Made by a program: the position numbers and the translations under genes
Notes under the pieces: model-generated
Databases searched by the model: none
Told to the model about the DNA's origin: nothing
The model's input: the letters and a program-made list of their open reading frames with translations, nothing else
Assembly (NCBI GenBank): GCA_013334225.1
Contig: JAAXXY010000007.1
Coordinates: 23,961-87,960, forward strand
Direction of reading: 5' to 3'
DNA from: Chlorobiaceae bacterium
GTDB taxonomy: Bacteria; Bacteroidota; Chlorobiia; Chlorobiales; Chlorobiaceae
DNA length: 64,000 nt
Shown here: in pieces, positions 43,790-55,194 of the stretch
Numbering within the stretch: position 1 is the stretch's first letter
Layout: the number at the start of each line of letters is the position of its first letter

Positions 43790-44476
43790 CTAAACCTGTT
43801 TTACTGTTATGGTCACCGGTTCAAAAGCCGGAGCTTTTTCGGATTCACAGCAAGGTCCGCAAATACCCGGCAACTGTAAACGTCCGCCAGTCAGTGAACT
43901 GATAGCATTTCCCGCCGTACTGACTAAACCCCTGGCTCCGCCGCAGAGGATGGATGCCGGGAATTGCAGGAAGGGGAAAGTTTCCATGAAAGAACTGACC
44001 GCCAGAAGTGAAGCAGGTCCAAGTCCGCTTCCGATTTTTTTCAGAGTATCTACAGGATTGAGCCGGCCCTCCCTGACGCGGTTGAAGATGTTGGAAACGC
44101 CGCCGGGAAGCTGGTTGACCACATTGTATCCGATTGTCTGGGCATAGGTGATGAATCCCGGAACATTGAGACCAAGCACGATTCTTCTCAGGTTTTCCGC
44201 CCTTGTCAGGACCTTGATCGAACCTTCCTTCCTGATGGTGGTCCGGCAGGCAAGGCGGCCGCCTTCCTGGAGAAGCTTGTCTGAGATGAATGTTTTTTCG
44301 TCCGTACCAGGTTCGGAGAGGCAGTCGGCACCTTCTTTTACATAAACAAAACAGCTCTGGCAGATACCGTTTCCACCGCAGATATATCCAATGTGACTTT
44401 TATTGTTCTGGGCAACTTTCAGAAGGAGATCGCCTACCTGTACTTCACAGGGCCTGTCGTTAATATGGATGATCAT
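43790..44476 (-). CDS. Chlorosome envelope protein with N-terminal 2Fe-2S ferredoxin domain (CsmI/J/X family)
   Basis: IGYICGGNGICQSCFVYVKEGADCLSEPGTDEKTF...GGRLACRT; hydrophobic/Gly-rich C-terminal Csm domain. Confidence 0.85.
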   Translation of the reverse strand: MIIHINDRPCEVQVGDLLLKVAQNNKSHIGYICGGNGICQSCFVYVKEGADCLSEPGTDEKTFISDKLLQEGGRLACRTTIRKEGSIKVLTRAENLRRIVLGLNVPGFITYAQTIGYNVVNQLPGGVSNIFNRVREGRLNPVDTLKKIGSGLGPASLLAVSSFMETFPFLQFPASILCGGARGLVSTAGNAISSLTGGRLQLPGICGPCCESEKAPAFEPVTITVKQV

Positions 44477-44557
44477 GGTTTCAGGGATTTATTGAATAGA
44501 AACAAACCTCGGCAAACTCTAACTCCGGAATATAATCAATTTTTTTCTGAGCCTCAA

Positions 44558-44592
44558 CCGCGGCCTGCCGATCTGAAACTAACAGGCCGCGG
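44558..44592. promoter_or_regulatory. Perfect 10-bp GC-rich hairpin between the chlorosome Fe-S protein genes
   Basis: ccgcggcctg...caggccgcgg. Confidence 0.6.
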
Positions 44593-44631
44593 AAGATTGA
44601 GGAGACAAAAAGAACAATGATTCAATATATA

Positions 44632-45258
44632 TCAGGCGGCAATCGAGGACGAAATCGAAATCGGTTTCTTATCCTTGCCATGACTGTCCGTCACGCAGGT
44701 CCCGTTGGTATCGTGGCCTCCAGTGTGCGCGTCCTGGGTTAAAGTGCTGCATCCGCATCCCTTGGCCGGTGATACCGTCGACTGCAAGGCATCTGCAATC
44801 AGCGTGATGGCGTCTCCGATTCCCTTCAATACATCGGAGATCAGCTGCAGCAGGTCAAACTTTCTTCCTGCCTGAATGCGCATGGTGTCAGGAAACTTTA
44901 CAAGCGCTTCACGGCCCATTTTTCCTGCATAACCGACAAGCTCTACGGGATTTGCTTCGAACATCTGCTTGACCTCTTCGACAGTTGAAACAATATTGAT
45001 GGTACCGGGCTTTTCGATTGTCGTCAGGCAGGCCATTCTTGTTCCTTCATGAATGAGATTGTCGGACAGCAGTGCCTTTTCGGAATCGCTGAGCGGTGAA
45101 AGCAGATCAGCCCCCTCAAGGACCTTCACGTAACAGGTCTGGCAGATACTGTTTCCTCCGCAGAAATACCCGATATGGGCATGGTTTTTCCTGGCTATAT
45201 CCAGCAGCCTGTCACCAACATTCGCCTCGTATACTTTATTGTTGATTGTGATATTCAT
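44632..45258 (-). CDS. Chlorosome envelope protein with N-terminal 2Fe-2S ferredoxin domain (CsmI/J/X family)
   Basis: [52 protein letters not shown]; paralogous to the neighbouring ORF. Confidence 0.85.
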   Translation of the reverse strand: MNITINNKVYEANVGDRLLDIARKNHAHIGYFCGGNSICQTCYVKVLEGADLLSPLSDSEKALLSDNLIHEGTRMACLTTIEKPGTINIVSTVEEVKQMFEANPVELVGYAGKMGREALVKFPDTMRIQAGRKFDLLQLISDVLKGIGDAITLIADALQSTVSPAKGCGCSTLTQDAHTGGHDTNGTCVTDSHGKDKKPISISSSIAA

Positions 45259-45409
45259 TGATGTATCGTTTTATTATTAATCAGACAATTTAAGTCCTCT
45301 TTTTTGAAACACAGCCGTCACAGCAAAAGTTGCTCGAAATGCCAAAAAACGGCATTCTTTTTTTTACTCCGGCAACGATAAGTTGCAAGAAAATTCTGAT
45401 AAAGGGGCT

Positions 45410-45496
45410 GTCATTCTGAATGAAGCTTAGCGGAATGAAGAATCCATTTTATTACTATGCAATGATTTATGGATTCTTCGCTTTGCTCAGAATGAC
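45410..45496. repeat. Long interrupted palindrome (GTCATTCTGA...TCAGAATGAC)
   Basis: gtcattctga / tcagaatgac outer arms and gaagaatccat / atggattcttc inner arms. Confidence 0.8.
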
Positions 45497-45545
45497 AAAA
45501 TTGGAACTATTGTTGCTAACCAGGATTGACAGTTTTAATCACTGA

Positions 45546-45640
45546 GGGTCAAATTCCCCGAAGCTTGCTTCGTGAAAGAATAATCTCCATATGAATTCAT
45601 ACCCCGCTGCTTGCTGCGGGGTAGTTGATTCGTCCGAGTA
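45546..45640. repeat. REP-like palindromic intergenic repeat
   Basis: attccccgaagcttgcttcg and taccccgc-tgcttgct-gcggggta. Confidence 0.7.
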
Positions 45641-45673
45641 ATAAATGAAAGCTTGATGTATTATGAAAAGATG

Positions 45674-48600
45674 TCAGGCTTGATTTTGAACCGCTTGTAC
45701 CTTCGATGCCTCTTCGAGTTTCCGGAAGAGTTCGATATAGCGATGGATCAGCACTTCGGGCGTCGTATCCGGTCCTGACGGATGGTTCAGCAGAAGCTTC
45801 ATTTTTTTGTCAAAGCGGAAACCGGGTTGAAATTCCTGCATCCAGGGTTCCTGGACAGCAGTGAAGAGGTACTGGTAAAATTCCCTGTGCGAGAGATGCT
45901 CGTTCTGCTGGTCCGGCAGGAACAGGGTGAGGGTTTTGGGCTGGAGGTCTATTTTTTCCAGGCCGATCGCTGTACAGACAAGCTTGAATCTGCTGAGCGC
46001 GAGCATGTTCGTCACCTCCTCAGGCAGCGGGCCGAAGCGGTCCCTGAGCTCATTTGCAAGGGCATCGATCTCTTTATCGGACGAGGCCTTCGAGATTTTT
46101 TCATAAAACGCGAACCTCTCGTGTGTCGCACCGATGTAGAATTCGGGAATGAGCGCGTTGAAGAAAAAGACAAGGTCGCAGCTCTTCACAAGGGCCGCTG
46201 CGGTTATGGCTTCCGTATCGAACAGATGGCTGAAATCCGTGGATTTCAGTTCGGCCACGGTTTCCTCGAGCATTTTCTGGTAGAGGTCGAAACCGAGCTC
46301 ATGGATGTATCCCGACTGCTCGGCACCGAGCAGGTTGCCCGCCCCGCGGATATCGAGGTCGCGAAGGGCGATGTTGAAGCCTGAACCGAGTTCTGTGAAA
46401 CTTTCGATCACGGCAAGTCGCTGCACAGCTTCTCTTTTAAGGGTATGAAGTGGCGGAGCGATCAGGTAGCAGTAGGCTTTCCTGTCGCTTCTGCCGACCC
46501 TGCCGCGGAGCTGGTAGAGGTCGGACAGTCCGAACATGTCAGCCCTGTTGATGAGGATGGTATTCGCATTCGAAATGTCGAGCCCCGAGCCGATGATCGA
46601 TGTGGAGATCAGCACATCGACCTCTTTCTGCATGAAATCCATCATGATCTTTTCGAGCTCTCTTGACGGAAGCTGTCCGTGCGCATAGACGATCCTTGCC
46701 GAAGGCACCAGCTCCCTGAGGGTATGCAGTACTTCCTCGATGGACGAAATCCTGTTGTGCAGGAAAAAAACCTGGCCTTCACGCTGGATTTCCCTGCGGA
46801 TCGCGGACTGGATAAGCGAAGGGTCGTAATCGGTAATGATCGTCTCGACCGGCTGGCGGTTTTTCGGCGGGGTCGAGACAATAGAAAGGTCCCTTGCACC
46901 GAGCATCGAAAACTGCAGCGTTCTGGGTATCGGTGTCGCAGACATGGTCATGGTATCGACATTGGGGAACTGCTCGCGCAGTTTCTCCTTGACCTCGACG
47001 CCGAAATGCTGTTCCTCATCGATAACGAGCAGGCCGAGATCCTTGAAATGGACATCTTTCGATACCAGCCGGTGTGTGCCGATCACGATATCGATTTTGC
47101 AGGATTCAATCTTTTTCAGGATCTCCTGCTGGTCCTTGCGCGGGATGAAACGGCTCAACACCGCTATCGAAATGGGAAAATTTTCGAACCGTTTCGTGAA
47201 CGAATCGAAATGCTGGTGAGCGAGGATGGTTGTCGGAGTCAGCACGGCAACCTGCTTTTTCGATTCCACGGCCTTGAATGCCGCCCTCATGGCGATTTCG
47301 GTCTTTCCGAACCCGGCATCGCCGCAGATCAGCCTGTCCATCGGATGGGGAGACTGCATGTCTTTCTTGACCTCTTCGATCGCCTTGAGCTGGTCCGGCG
47401 TTTCATCGAAGATGAAGGATGCTTCGAATTCCCGCATGAAAATGGAATCGGGACCAAATGCGAAACCCGGCTGCATTTTGCGCTGGGCGTAAACTTTTAT
47501 GAGATTGATGGCGATATCGCGCAGTTTCTTGCGGACCTTGTCCTTTTTTGCGGCCCATTTCGAGCTTCCGAGTTTCGAAAGGGTCGGGCTGGACGTTTCC
47601 GACGCTGAATATTTCGACAGCAGGTTGATGTTCTGAACATTGACATAGAGCTGGTCACCACCCTCATACTCGATCAGCACGGATTCCTGTTCGGAATTGC
47701 CGACAGTGATGGTTTCGAGGGATTTGAAGATACCGATACCGTAATCTTCATGGACTACGTGATCGCCGACTTTCAGCTTCTGTAGGTCCTTGAGGGAAAT
47801 GCCCCGTATTTTACGCTTGCGGTGGGCCTTGTGTGCATGCAGCTTACCGAAGATGTCAGATTCGGTATACAGGTCCAGGGCGCCGAAAATGAACCCGGAA
47901 TAAAGGTTGACGGGAACCCAGCTGACTTCAGGGATCACGGTACTTCCTGAGTTGGCGATCTCGTCGGCGAGAAAGTCGCTCAGTTCCCTGATTTCACGCT
48001 GAGAGCCGGTTGCAAAAATCGGAGTTTTCCTTTCGGCAGCCTCCTGCTGGATCAAAGCAGCAAGAACACGGAAATTCGCATTGAGCTTTTTCTGCGGCAG
48101 GGAGCCGAAATTGATTGCTGTCTGCGAAGAAGGTTGTACCCTGATGCAACGGAAGCGCGAAATAGTGCTGAAGAGCTCATCCCGGTTGTCGAGCACTGAA
48201 TATTCCTGCATGTCGTCGAGCATGACGATCGTTGCAGGGTCGAGGTAATCAAAAAGAGTCGTACTGCCGCCGCTTTCGGTAAATCCTGCGGTGAGGCTGG
48301 CCTGTTGCATTGTTTTGCCTGAAAGCTGGCTGTTGATGTCGAAAACGCGGATCGATGAAACAGTGTCGCCGAAGAATTCGATCCGGATCGGTTCCGTCGC
48401 ACCGAAAGGAAAGACGTCGATAATCGAGCCTCTGACGGAGTATTCTCCTTCATCCTCCACAAATTCCCTCGGTTCGAAACCGTTCGAGGAAAGGAACTGT
48501 TTGAGATTTTCATATCCGGCATCCCGGTCGAGCGAAAGGCTGAAGATTCGGGCAGCAGAATCTTCAGGTGAGCAGAGGGTACGGTCCAGGTCGTCGAAAA

Positions 48601-49012
48601 AGGAGAGGATGACCGATTTTCTTTTTTTGGTTATCGAGAGAATCGAAAGAGAAAGTTCATCCGACGTATTGCAGACCGAACCTTCGGGAAGCAAGGCTTC
48701 AAGATCGTTTTCATAGAGTTCAAAACTGTACTGGCCGCACAGGAGCAGTATCGGGGCCGGCTGGTCGGTAAACAGGGCCGATGCGAGAAGCGAAGGGAAC
48801 GATCCCTGAAGCCCCGTAATCTCTACCGGTTCGAACACGCCTGCATCATTGGCGCGAAGACCGGAAATGGCCTGTTTGAGGGAAATATAGGGAGCTGACT
48901 TCGTTACGGCATCGAAAAGAAAGGCGGTATTCCTTCTGGTCACTGCAGCACTACGCGTCTCGTCATGTGATAACGTTTTCATATGAAGCTTACAAAACAT
49001 ATTTTCATGCAT
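45674..49012 (-). CDS. mfd: Transcription-repair coupling factor
   Basis: RecG-like helicase motifs ([39 protein letters not shown]), CarD/RID domain [20 protein letters not shown]-terminal domain. Confidence 0.95.
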   Translation of the reverse strand: MHENMFCKLHMKTLSHDETRSAAVTRRNTAFLFDAVTKSAPYISLKQAISGLRANDAGVFEPVEITGLQGSFPSLLASALFTDQPAPILLLCGQYSFELYENDLEALLPEGSVCNTSDELSLSILSITKKRKSVILSFFDDLDRTLCSPEDSAARIFSLSLDRDAGYENLKQFLSSNGFEPREFVEDEGEYSVRGSIIDVFPFGATEPIRIEFFGDTVSSIRVFDINSQLSGKTMQQASLTAGFTESGGSTTLFDYLDPATIVMLDDMQEYSVLDNRDELFSTISRFRCIRVQPSSQTAINFGSLPQKKLNANFRVLAALIQQEAAERKTPIFATGSQREIRELSDFLADEIANSGSTVIPEVSWVPVNLYSGFIFGALDLYTESDIFGKLHAHKAHRKRKIRGISLKDLQKLKVGDHVVHEDYGIGIFKSLETITVGNSEQESVLIEYEGGDQLYVNVQNINLLSKYSASETSSPTLSKLGSSKWAAKKDKVRKKLRDIAINLIKVYAQRKMQPGFAFGPDSIFMREFEASFIFDETPDQLKAIEEVKKDMQSPHPMDRLICGDAGFGKTEIAMRAAFKAVESKKQVAVLTPTTILAHQHFDSFTKRFENFPISIAVLSRFIPRKDQQEILKKIESCKIDIVIGTHRLVSKDVHFKDLGLLVIDEEQHFGVEVKEKLREQFPNVDTMTMSATPIPRTLQFSMLGARDLSIVSTPPKNRQPVETIITDYDPSLIQSAIRREIQREGQVFFLHNRISSIEEVLHTLRELVPSARIVYAHGQLPSRELEKIMMDFMQKEVDVLISTSIIGSGLDISNANTILINRADMFGLSDLYQLRGRVGRSDRKAYCYLIAPPLHTLKREAVQRLAVIESFTELGSGFNIALRDLDIRGAGNLLGAEQSGYIHELGFDLYQKMLEETVAELKSTDFSHLFDTEAITAAALVKSCDLVFFFNALIPEFYIGATHERFAFYEKISKASSDKEIDALANELRDRFGPLPEEVTNMLALSRFKLVCTAIGLEKIDLQPKTLTLFLPDQQNEHLSHREFYQYLFTAVQEPWMQEFQPGFRFDKKMKLLLNHPSGPDTTPEVLIHRYIELFRKLEEASKVQAVQNQA

Positions 49013-49065
49013 GATCCCGGCAAAACGTAACCTTAAACCAGCGCTGGCAGGGAAGATAGCTATAT

Positions 49066-50034
49066 ATGGAAAAAATTCTTGAACTGAAAAACCTCAGGAC
49101 CTATTACTCGACCGACAGCGGTACGGCAAAAGCCGTCGACGGAGTGAGTTTTTCACTTGGACGGAACTCAACGCTCGGTGTCGTTGGTGAGTCCGGTTGC
49201 GGAAAATCGGTGACCGCTCTTTCCATCATGCGCCTTGTTCCCATGCCTCCAGGCTACTTTGCCGGAGGGGAGATACTCTGGAAAGGAACCGATCTCCTGA
49301 AACTGTCCGAAGAGCAGATGAGGAAACTGAGGGGTGACGAGATCGCCATGATCTTCCAGGAACCCATGAGCTCCCTCAACCCGGTCTTCAACTGCGGAAG
49401 CCAGATTATGGAGCAGATCCTCATTCACCGGGATATAAACCACGAAGAGGCGAAGAAACGTTCAATCGAACTGCTCCACCTTGTCGGCATTCCCAACCCT
49501 GCTGAGCGGTTTTCCTCATACCCCCATGAACTTTCGGGTGGAATGCGACAGCGAGTCATGATCGCCATGGCGCTTTCCTGCAATCCCTCTCTTCTGATCG
49601 CAGACGAACCGACAACTGCACTCGACGTAACCGTGCAGGCTCAGATCCTCGACCTTATCGGAAAGCTCCAGTCCGACACCGGTATGAGCGTGATGCTCAT
49701 CACCCATGACTTCGGTGTTGTAGCTGAACTTTGCGAGGAGGTGCTGGTGATGTATGCATCGAGAGTTGTTGAAAAAGGGGCCGTCAGGCAGATTTTCAGC
49801 AATCCGCTCCATCCCTATACTCGGGGACTCATGAAATCCATTCCCAGGCTCGGTGCTCCCAAGGAGCGGCTTCACGTTATCGAAGGGAACGTGCCAAGCG
49901 CCGTGAACCTGCCGGAGGGGTGCAGGTTTGCCGGAAGGTGCCCGCTTGCGGATGATCGCTGCCGCCGGGAGCAGCCGGATCTTCTGGAATACGAACCCGG
50001 TCATGATGCGGCATGCTGGAAGGCCGGTCAATAA
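49066..50034 (+). CDS. Oligopeptide/dipeptide ABC transporter ATP-binding protein
   Basis: Walker [37 protein letters not shown]-terminal oligo_HPY. Confidence 0.92.
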   Translation: MEKILELKNLRTYYSTDSGTAKAVDGVSFSLGRNSTLGVVGESGCGKSVTALSIMRLVPMPPGYFAGGEILWKGTDLLKLSEEQMRKLRGDEIAMIFQEPMSSLNPVFNCGSQIMEQILIHRDINHEEAKKRSIELLHLVGIPNPAERFSSYPHELSGGMRQRVMIAMALSCNPSLLIADEPTTALDVTVQAQILDLIGKLQSDTGMSVMLITHDFGVVAELCEEVLVMYASRVVEKGAVRQIFSNPLHPYTRGLMKSIPRLGAPKERLHVIEGNVPSAVNLPEGCRFAGRCPLADDRCRREQPDLLEYEPGHDAACWKAGQ

Positions 50035-50154
50035 ACCGGAGGAGAGTCTCACTAACGTCCAATGTTGATGAGAACGATGAGCGAAGAGGGAAAGAGCGTA
50101 TATTGAAAAAGAGATGCGAAAATAACAGGAGAGAGAAACGAAAACAGCGAAAAC

Positions 50155-50850
50155 GTGACGGACCCAGTTATTCTCATTGTCGAGGATGACCAGAACCTTG
50201 GAAACCTTCTGGTTTACAATCTTGAAAAAGCAGGTTTTCACTGTCATCTATGCAGCAGCGGAGAAGAGGCGCTTCGCGACCTTTCACAGAGGAGTGTTGA
50301 CCTTGTGCTGCTCGATATCATGCTGCCCGGCATCGACGGTTTCGAAGTCTGCCGGAAAATAAGGCAGCATCAGCTTTACCGGGATATACCCATCATCATG
50401 CTCACGGCAAAGGGAGAGGAGATCGACAGGATCCTCGGTTTCGAGCTCGGCATCGACGACTATGTCGTCAAACCGTTCAGTCCCCGTGAACTGGCCCTGA
50501 GAATCCGCGCGATCCTCAAGCGTGACAGGCGCCATGGCGGAAGAGTGGCCGATATTCTCAGGGCGGGAGCTCTCGAAATCGATATGTCACGCCATACCGC
50601 GTCGCTCGACGGAAAAGAGCTGGTGCTTACCATGATGGAGTTCAAGCTGATGGCGGCGCTCCTTAAAAGGAAAGGGGAGGCCCAGTCGCGCGAGTCGCTC
50701 TTGAGCGACGTCTGGGATATCGACCGGAGCATCAATACCAGGACCATCGATACGCATATCACGAGGTTGCGTGAAAAACTCGGCGAGACCGGGAGCATGA
50801 TCAAAACAGTCAGGGGTTTCGGGTACAAACTCGAGGAAAACGGGAGCTGA
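50155..50850 (+). CDS. phoB: Winged-helix response regulator (PhoB/OmpR)
   Basis: Receiver domain LLDIMLPGIDGFEV, C-terminal Trans_reg_C; GTG start. Confidence 0.85.
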   Translation: MTDPVILIVEDDQNLGNLLVYNLEKAGFHCHLCSSGEEALRDLSQRSVDLVLLDIMLPGIDGFEVCRKIRQHQLYRDIPIIMLTAKGEEIDRILGFELGIDDYVVKPFSPRELALRIRAILKRDRRHGGRVADILRAGALEIDMSRHTASLDGKELVLTMMEFKLMAALLKRKGEAQSRESLLSDVWDIDRSINTRTIDTHITRLREKLGETGSMIKTVRGFGYKLEENGS

Positions 50851-50854
50851 AACC

Positions 50855-52633
50855 ATGCAGGTTAAAGCTTCGTTGAGGTTCGGCGCCATTACCGGTTCGG
50901 TCGTTTTTCTGTCGGCGGTCGTGAGCCTCTTCGTATTCGGGTTGCAGATGAAGGAGCGCATCCATGCCTCGGTCCGTGAGGAGCTTCGACGCAACCTTCT
51001 GTTCAATGCGGAATTGTTGTCGGACAAGCCTTCCGGATGGGATGACCCGGCGTTTCCTGAAGAGCGGGCACGTAAAATCGGCGAGGCGCTCGATGTCAGG
51101 GTTACTTTCATCGATACCGGCGGGCGGATTATCGGCGACTCATACCTCCCGTTCGAAAAACTGCATCTTGCCGAAAACCATGCCGACCGTCCTGAAGTCC
51201 GGGGTGCACTTGGAAAAGGTTTCGGAGAAGATTCCCGGCACAGCAGGACGGTAAGAGAGAAGATGCTTTATCTGGCTGTTCCGCTTGGCAAGGGAAAGCC
51301 TTATGCCATCATGCGTTTTGCCAAGCCGCTTTACAAGATCGGTATATTCAGCAGCGGCATCGAGGATGATATGGAACGGGCCCTCATCATAATGCTGGTT
51401 TTCTCAATTTTTTCAGGTGTCCTGCTCGCCGTTTTCTTCAGCCGGCCGCTCAGGGACCTGGCGGAAACGGCGGAAAAAAGAGTTCGCGGCGATTTCAGCG
51501 GCAGCGCGGCTGTCGATCACGGGGAGGAAACCGGGAGGATAGCCCGGGCAATAAACTATCTGAGCGATGAGATCAACCGGATGCGGTTCAGCGGGGAGTG
51601 GTACCGGGCGGCTTTTTCCGGTATCCGCGAAGCGGTGATCGTGACCGATGCCAATGGGGACATCATTCTTGTCAATCCGGCAGCGTCACGGAAATTCCGG
51701 ATCGAAGGCGCGATGCTCAAATCGAGGCCTGTAAAGGGCATCGGTGAAAGGGTGCTCCGTGAACTGCTCGAAAAAGTCCATTCCGAAAAGTCGATACTGC
51801 TGAAGGAAGAGTGTTCCATCCTGACCGACAAGGGAGTGCGCATCATGCAGGTCAGCACCATGCCCATCAGGAAAGATGAAAAATTTCAAGGCATGGTGTT
51901 CGTGCTCAACGACATCACCAGACTGCGCAATCTCGAACGCATGCGCAGGGATTTCGTTTCGAGTGTTTCACATGAACTGCGCACACCGCTCAGCAGCATC
52001 AAGGGATATACTGAAACATTGCTCGAAGGTGCCATCAGCGAACAGGAGCATGCAACGGCCTTTCTGCAGATCATCCTGCAGGAGAGCGAACAGCTGGAAG
52101 CCCTTGTGAATGATGTGCTCGATCTGTCGAAGATCGAATCGGGGCGTATTGAATACCACTTCAAACCGGTATCAATTGCAAACGCGGTCACCAGATCGGT
52201 CGATCTTCTCCGGCGTCAGATTGAACAAAAGGAGATCCGTCTCGATGTTACGATCCCTGAGGATCTTCCGTCGGTATTTGCAGATGAGGAATACCTCGAT
52301 ATTGTCGTTCGCAATCTGCTCGACAATGCCATCAAATATGTGGACGACCGGAACGGAAAAATCAGGATTTCTGCCTTCAGAAGCGGTGATAGCGTGCATC
52401 TCGATGTGGAGGATAATGGTATCGGCATTTCGACCCAGGACCTCGACCGCATTTTCGAGCGCTTCTACCGGGTCGACAAGGCCCGTTCACGCAAATCCGG
52501 GGGGACCGGGCTCGGGCTCTCGATCGTGAAGCACATCGTCCTTGCCCACAGAGGAAATATAACTGTCCGCTCCCGCCTGAACCAGGGTTCGGTGTTCAGC
52601 GTGGTCCTTCCTGTTGCGGCTGGTCATGAATAA
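50855..52633 (+). CDS. phoR: PhoR-like sensor histidine kinase (HAMP-PAS-HisKA-HATPase)
   Basis: FVSSVSHELRTPLSSIKGYTETLLEGA; VRNLLDNAIKYV; GGTGLGLSIVKHIV. Confidence 0.87.
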   Translation: MQVKASLRFGAITGSVVFLSAVVSLFVFGLQMKERIHASVREELRRNLLFNAELLSDKPSGWDDPAFPEERARKIGEALDVRVTFIDTGGRIIGDSYLPFEKLHLAENHADRPEVRGALGKGFGEDSRHSRTVREKMLYLAVPLGKGKPYAIMRFAKPLYKIGIFSSGIEDDMERALIIMLVFSIFSGVLLAVFFSRPLRDLAETAEKRVRGDFSGSAAVDHGEETGRIARAINYLSDEINRMRFSGEWYRAAFSGIREAVIVTDANGDIILVNPAASRKFRIEGAMLKSRPVKGIGERVLRELLEKVHSEKSILLKEECSILTDKGVRIMQVSTMPIRKDEKFQGMVFVLNDITRLRNLERMRRDFVSSVSHELRTPLSSIKGYTETLLEGAISEQEHATAFLQIILQESEQLEALVNDVLDLSKIESGRIEYHFKPVSIANAVTRSVDLLRRQIEQKEIRLDVTIPEDLPSVFADEEYLDIVVRNLLDNAIKYVDDRNGKIRISAFRSGDSVHLDVEDNGIGISTQDLDRIFERFYRVDKARSRKSGGTGLGLSIVKHIVLAHRGNITVRSRLNQGSVFSVVLPVAAGHE

Positions 52634-52680
52634 AGATGTGAAAAGCTGCAGACAAAACATTTTCCTGAATATTCTGAAAC

Positions 52681-53373
52681 ATGATCATTCCACCTGAACG
52701 ATACGAGCCTGAACGGGTTGAACCGGCGAGGCTCGAGGGTTGGCTGAGTTTTTCACTTGATTTCTTTTCCGGTCCGGAACTGCAGAACCCCTATCTGGAT
52801 GTGACGCTGCAGCTCGATATTACGGAAGCTTTTGCCAGATATACTGCAATCAAGTCATCCTGCGGAAAGGGCACATTTTTCGCTTACCTCCTCTGGCATC
52901 TCGCCCGGACACTGCAATCCCACCCTTCGTTCAACCTCCGCCGTGCCGGCGAAGAGTGGTATTTACTGCATAATCCGCCGATTTTCATTCCCGTAGCTGT
53001 AGGAGGTGCAGTGCGTTTTCGTGAAATAGTGCTCGAGGATGTTTACCGGCAGGATTACCGGACGTTCATCGACGTTTATCTCGAAAAGCTTGCAATCGCT
53101 CGCAGGCCGGACGGAGATCCTGAAAATTCCACCGAGGTTTTCAATTTTGCACATTTCATCGGCAACCTGCCAAACCTGAGGTTCACAGGCTTGACGCTGC
53201 ACTGGCATCCGGTACAGATGCAGGGCCAGAGCTTTTTCTATTTCGGGCAGCGATACAGCGAAGGAGCACGTCTTCTGATGCCCTTGTCCGTTAAAATGCA
53301 TCATGCCTGCACAGATTTCTTTGTGCTCGATGAACTGATCACCGATTTCAACCTGCGATTGGCTGGGCAGTAG
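52681..53373 (+). CDS. Chloramphenicol acetyltransferase-like (CATA) protein
   Basis: Resembles CAT fold; C-terminal LMPLSVKMHHACTDFF resembles the PLSVQVHHAVCDG active-site region. Confidence 0.72.
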   Translation: MIIPPERYEPERVEPARLEGWLSFSLDFFSGPELQNPYLDVTLQLDITEAFARYTAIKSSCGKGTFFAYLLWHLARTLQSHPSFNLRRAGEEWYLLHNPPIFIPVAVGGAVRFREIVLEDVYRQDYRTFIDVYLEKLAIARRPDGDPENSTEVFNFAHFIGNLPNLRFTGLTLHWHPVQMQGQSFFYFGQRYSEGARLLMPLSVKMHHACTDFFVLDELITDFNLRLAGQ

Positions 53374-53427
53374 ACTGTTTCCACCGGTAGTTCTGCAGGT
53401 GGATCTGTGTACAGGTTATCCGGCTGG

Positions 53428-53961
53428 TCAGGCCCCCCCCTGTCCGTTCGAGAGAAGTCCGGAAAGAGCTGCATCGCTGATGATTTTGCGGTGGAGCGGG
53501 ATACGGACTTCCGGCCTCAGGTCATGAGGGTAGAACCCCGCTTCGAAGAGTTCGTGGTTGATTGCGATGGAATTGTTGTCAACGATAACCTTGTAGGCGA
53601 TGACGAGCAGAGAGCCGTACATTTCCACTTCGCGGTGGTAAACACCGATCAGGCTGTCGATTTCGCCCCGGAGCGATGTCTCTTCATGCAGCTCCCGCAG
53701 GCAACCTTCATGCGGTTCTTCGCCCGCTTCGAGGAATCCCCCCGGGAGGGCCCATTCGTTGAATGCCGGATCATGAGCCCGTCTGACCAGCAGTAGTTCG
53801 TCGGCCCTGTTGACCGCATAAGCTACGGCGACAGGCAGGGGATTGATGTAATGTACCCATGAACAGGATGGGCAGAACTTCCGCTCCCGCCCGTCGACAA
53901 AACCTTGTTCAAGGGGATTTCCACAAATCGGACAAAAAAAGTAGAGTTTCATCCTGCGCAA
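53428..53961 (-). CDS. NUDIX hydrolase with N-terminal zinc ribbon
   Basis: CPICGNPLEQG...CPSC; GGFLEAGEEPHEGCLRELHEET. Confidence 0.9.
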   Translation of the reverse strand: MRRMKLYFFCPICGNPLEQGFVDGRERKFCPSCSWVHYINPLPVAVAYAVNRADELLLVRRAHDPAFNEWALPGGFLEAGEEPHEGCLRELHEETSLRGEIDSLIGVYHREVEMYGSLLVIAYKVIVDNNSIAINHELFEAGFYPHDLRPEVRIPLHRKIISDAALSGLLSNGQGGA

Positions 53962-54028
53962 GAAACTTTTAATAACAGCGTTTCATTTACAAGGGAAAAC
54001 ATATCAATAATTGAAATAAGTTTCATTC

Positions 54029-54505
54029 ATGTCAGCAAAATTACTTGAACCGGGTCTGCCTGCACCTTCATTTACTGCAAAGGACCAGGACGGCAAGACA
54101 GTTTCCCTCGAAGAGTACCGCGGAAAGAAGGTTCTGCTGTATTTTTATCCGAAGGACGACACCCCGGGATGTACTGCCGAAGCTTGCGCTTTTCGCGATA
54201 ATTTGCCTAAATTCAGCTTGTCAGGGGTTGATGTGCTTGGCGTAAGTGTTGATGATGAAGGAAAACACAGGAAGTTTGCCGACAAGTTCCAGCTTCCGTT
54301 CAGGCTGGTGGCCGACACGGACAGGAATATTGTTGAAGCATATGGTGTATGGGGTCTAAAGAAATTTATGGGACGTGAATACATGGGCACCAACCGCGTC
54401 ACTTACCTGATCGATGAACAGGGGGTGATTGAAAAGGTCTGGCCGAAAGTGAAGCCGGCCCAGCATGCTGAGGAGGTGCTCGATTATCTTCAGAAAAAAA
54501 CCTGA
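54029..54505 (+). CDS. bcp: Thiol peroxidase / bacterioferritin comigratory protein
   Basis: LLYFYPKDDTPGCTAEACAFRD. Confidence 0.93.
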   Translation: MSAKLLEPGLPAPSFTAKDQDGKTVSLEEYRGKKVLLYFYPKDDTPGCTAEACAFRDNLPKFSLSGVDVLGVSVDDEGKHRKFADKFQLPFRLVADTDRNIVEAYGVWGLKKFMGREYMGTNRVTYLIDEQGVIEKVWPKVKPAQHAEEVLDYLQKKT

Positions 54506-54514
54506 AAAAATCGA

Positions 54515-55078
54515 ATGGTTAACGAATTTGAAAAACTCGAAGCCGGAAAACTTCTGCTTGCTTCAGCCAATCTTCTTGAATCGAATTTCAAGCGGACTGT
54601 AATGATCATTTGCGAGCATAACGATAAAGGGTCGCTCGGTTTTATCCTGAACCGCCCGATGGAATTCAAGGTCTGCGAAGCAATTACCGGGTTTGAGGAG
54701 ATAGAAGAGTTGCTGCACATGGGAGGCCCGGTGCAGGTCGATAGCGTGCACTTTCTCCATACGAGGGGGGATGTGATCGACGGTTCCTTTGAAGTTCTTC
54801 CAGGCCTGTTCTGGGGGGGCGACAAGGACCAGTTGAGCTTTCTTATCAATACCGGCGTTATCCTTCCGTCCGACGTCCGCTTTTTCCTCGGCTATGCCGG
54901 CTGGACTGCCGGGCAGCTCGAGACCGAGTTCGAAGAGGGTGCCTGGTATACCGCTGACGCTTCGAAGGAAATCGTTTTCAGCGATGCATACGAGAGGATG
55001 TGGAGCCGTACGGTCCGTTCGAAAGGCGGCGAATACCAGATTATCGCTAATTCTCCCGAACTTCCCGGGCTCAACTGA
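54515..55078 (+). CDS. YqgE/AlgH family protein
   Basis: LEAGKLLLASANLLESNFKRTVMIICEHNDKGSLGFILNRP; GGPVQ; FLGYAGWTAGQLETE. Confidence 0.92.
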   Translation: MVNEFEKLEAGKLLLASANLLESNFKRTVMIICEHNDKGSLGFILNRPMEFKVCEAITGFEEIEELLHMGGPVQVDSVHFLHTRGDVIDGSFEVLPGLFWGGDKDQLSFLINTGVILPSDVRFFLGYAGWTAGQLETEFEEGAWYTADASKEIVFSDAYERMWSRTVRSKGGEYQIIANSPELPGLN

Positions 55079-55194
55079 CCTCTTTTGACAAGTCATCCCC
55101 GCCCGGGAATTAAAAGGGTGGGGATGATGTTGTTCTTTAGGCTGAAAAAGCATATATACAATTGCTTCCAAGCATTATTGTTCTTTGTAAATCT

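Noticed and set aside
53428-53445. C8 homopolymer (ggcccccccctg) as a phase-variation tract
   Set aside because: Located at the extreme 3' end of the NUDIX gene, where slippage would only alter the last few residues.
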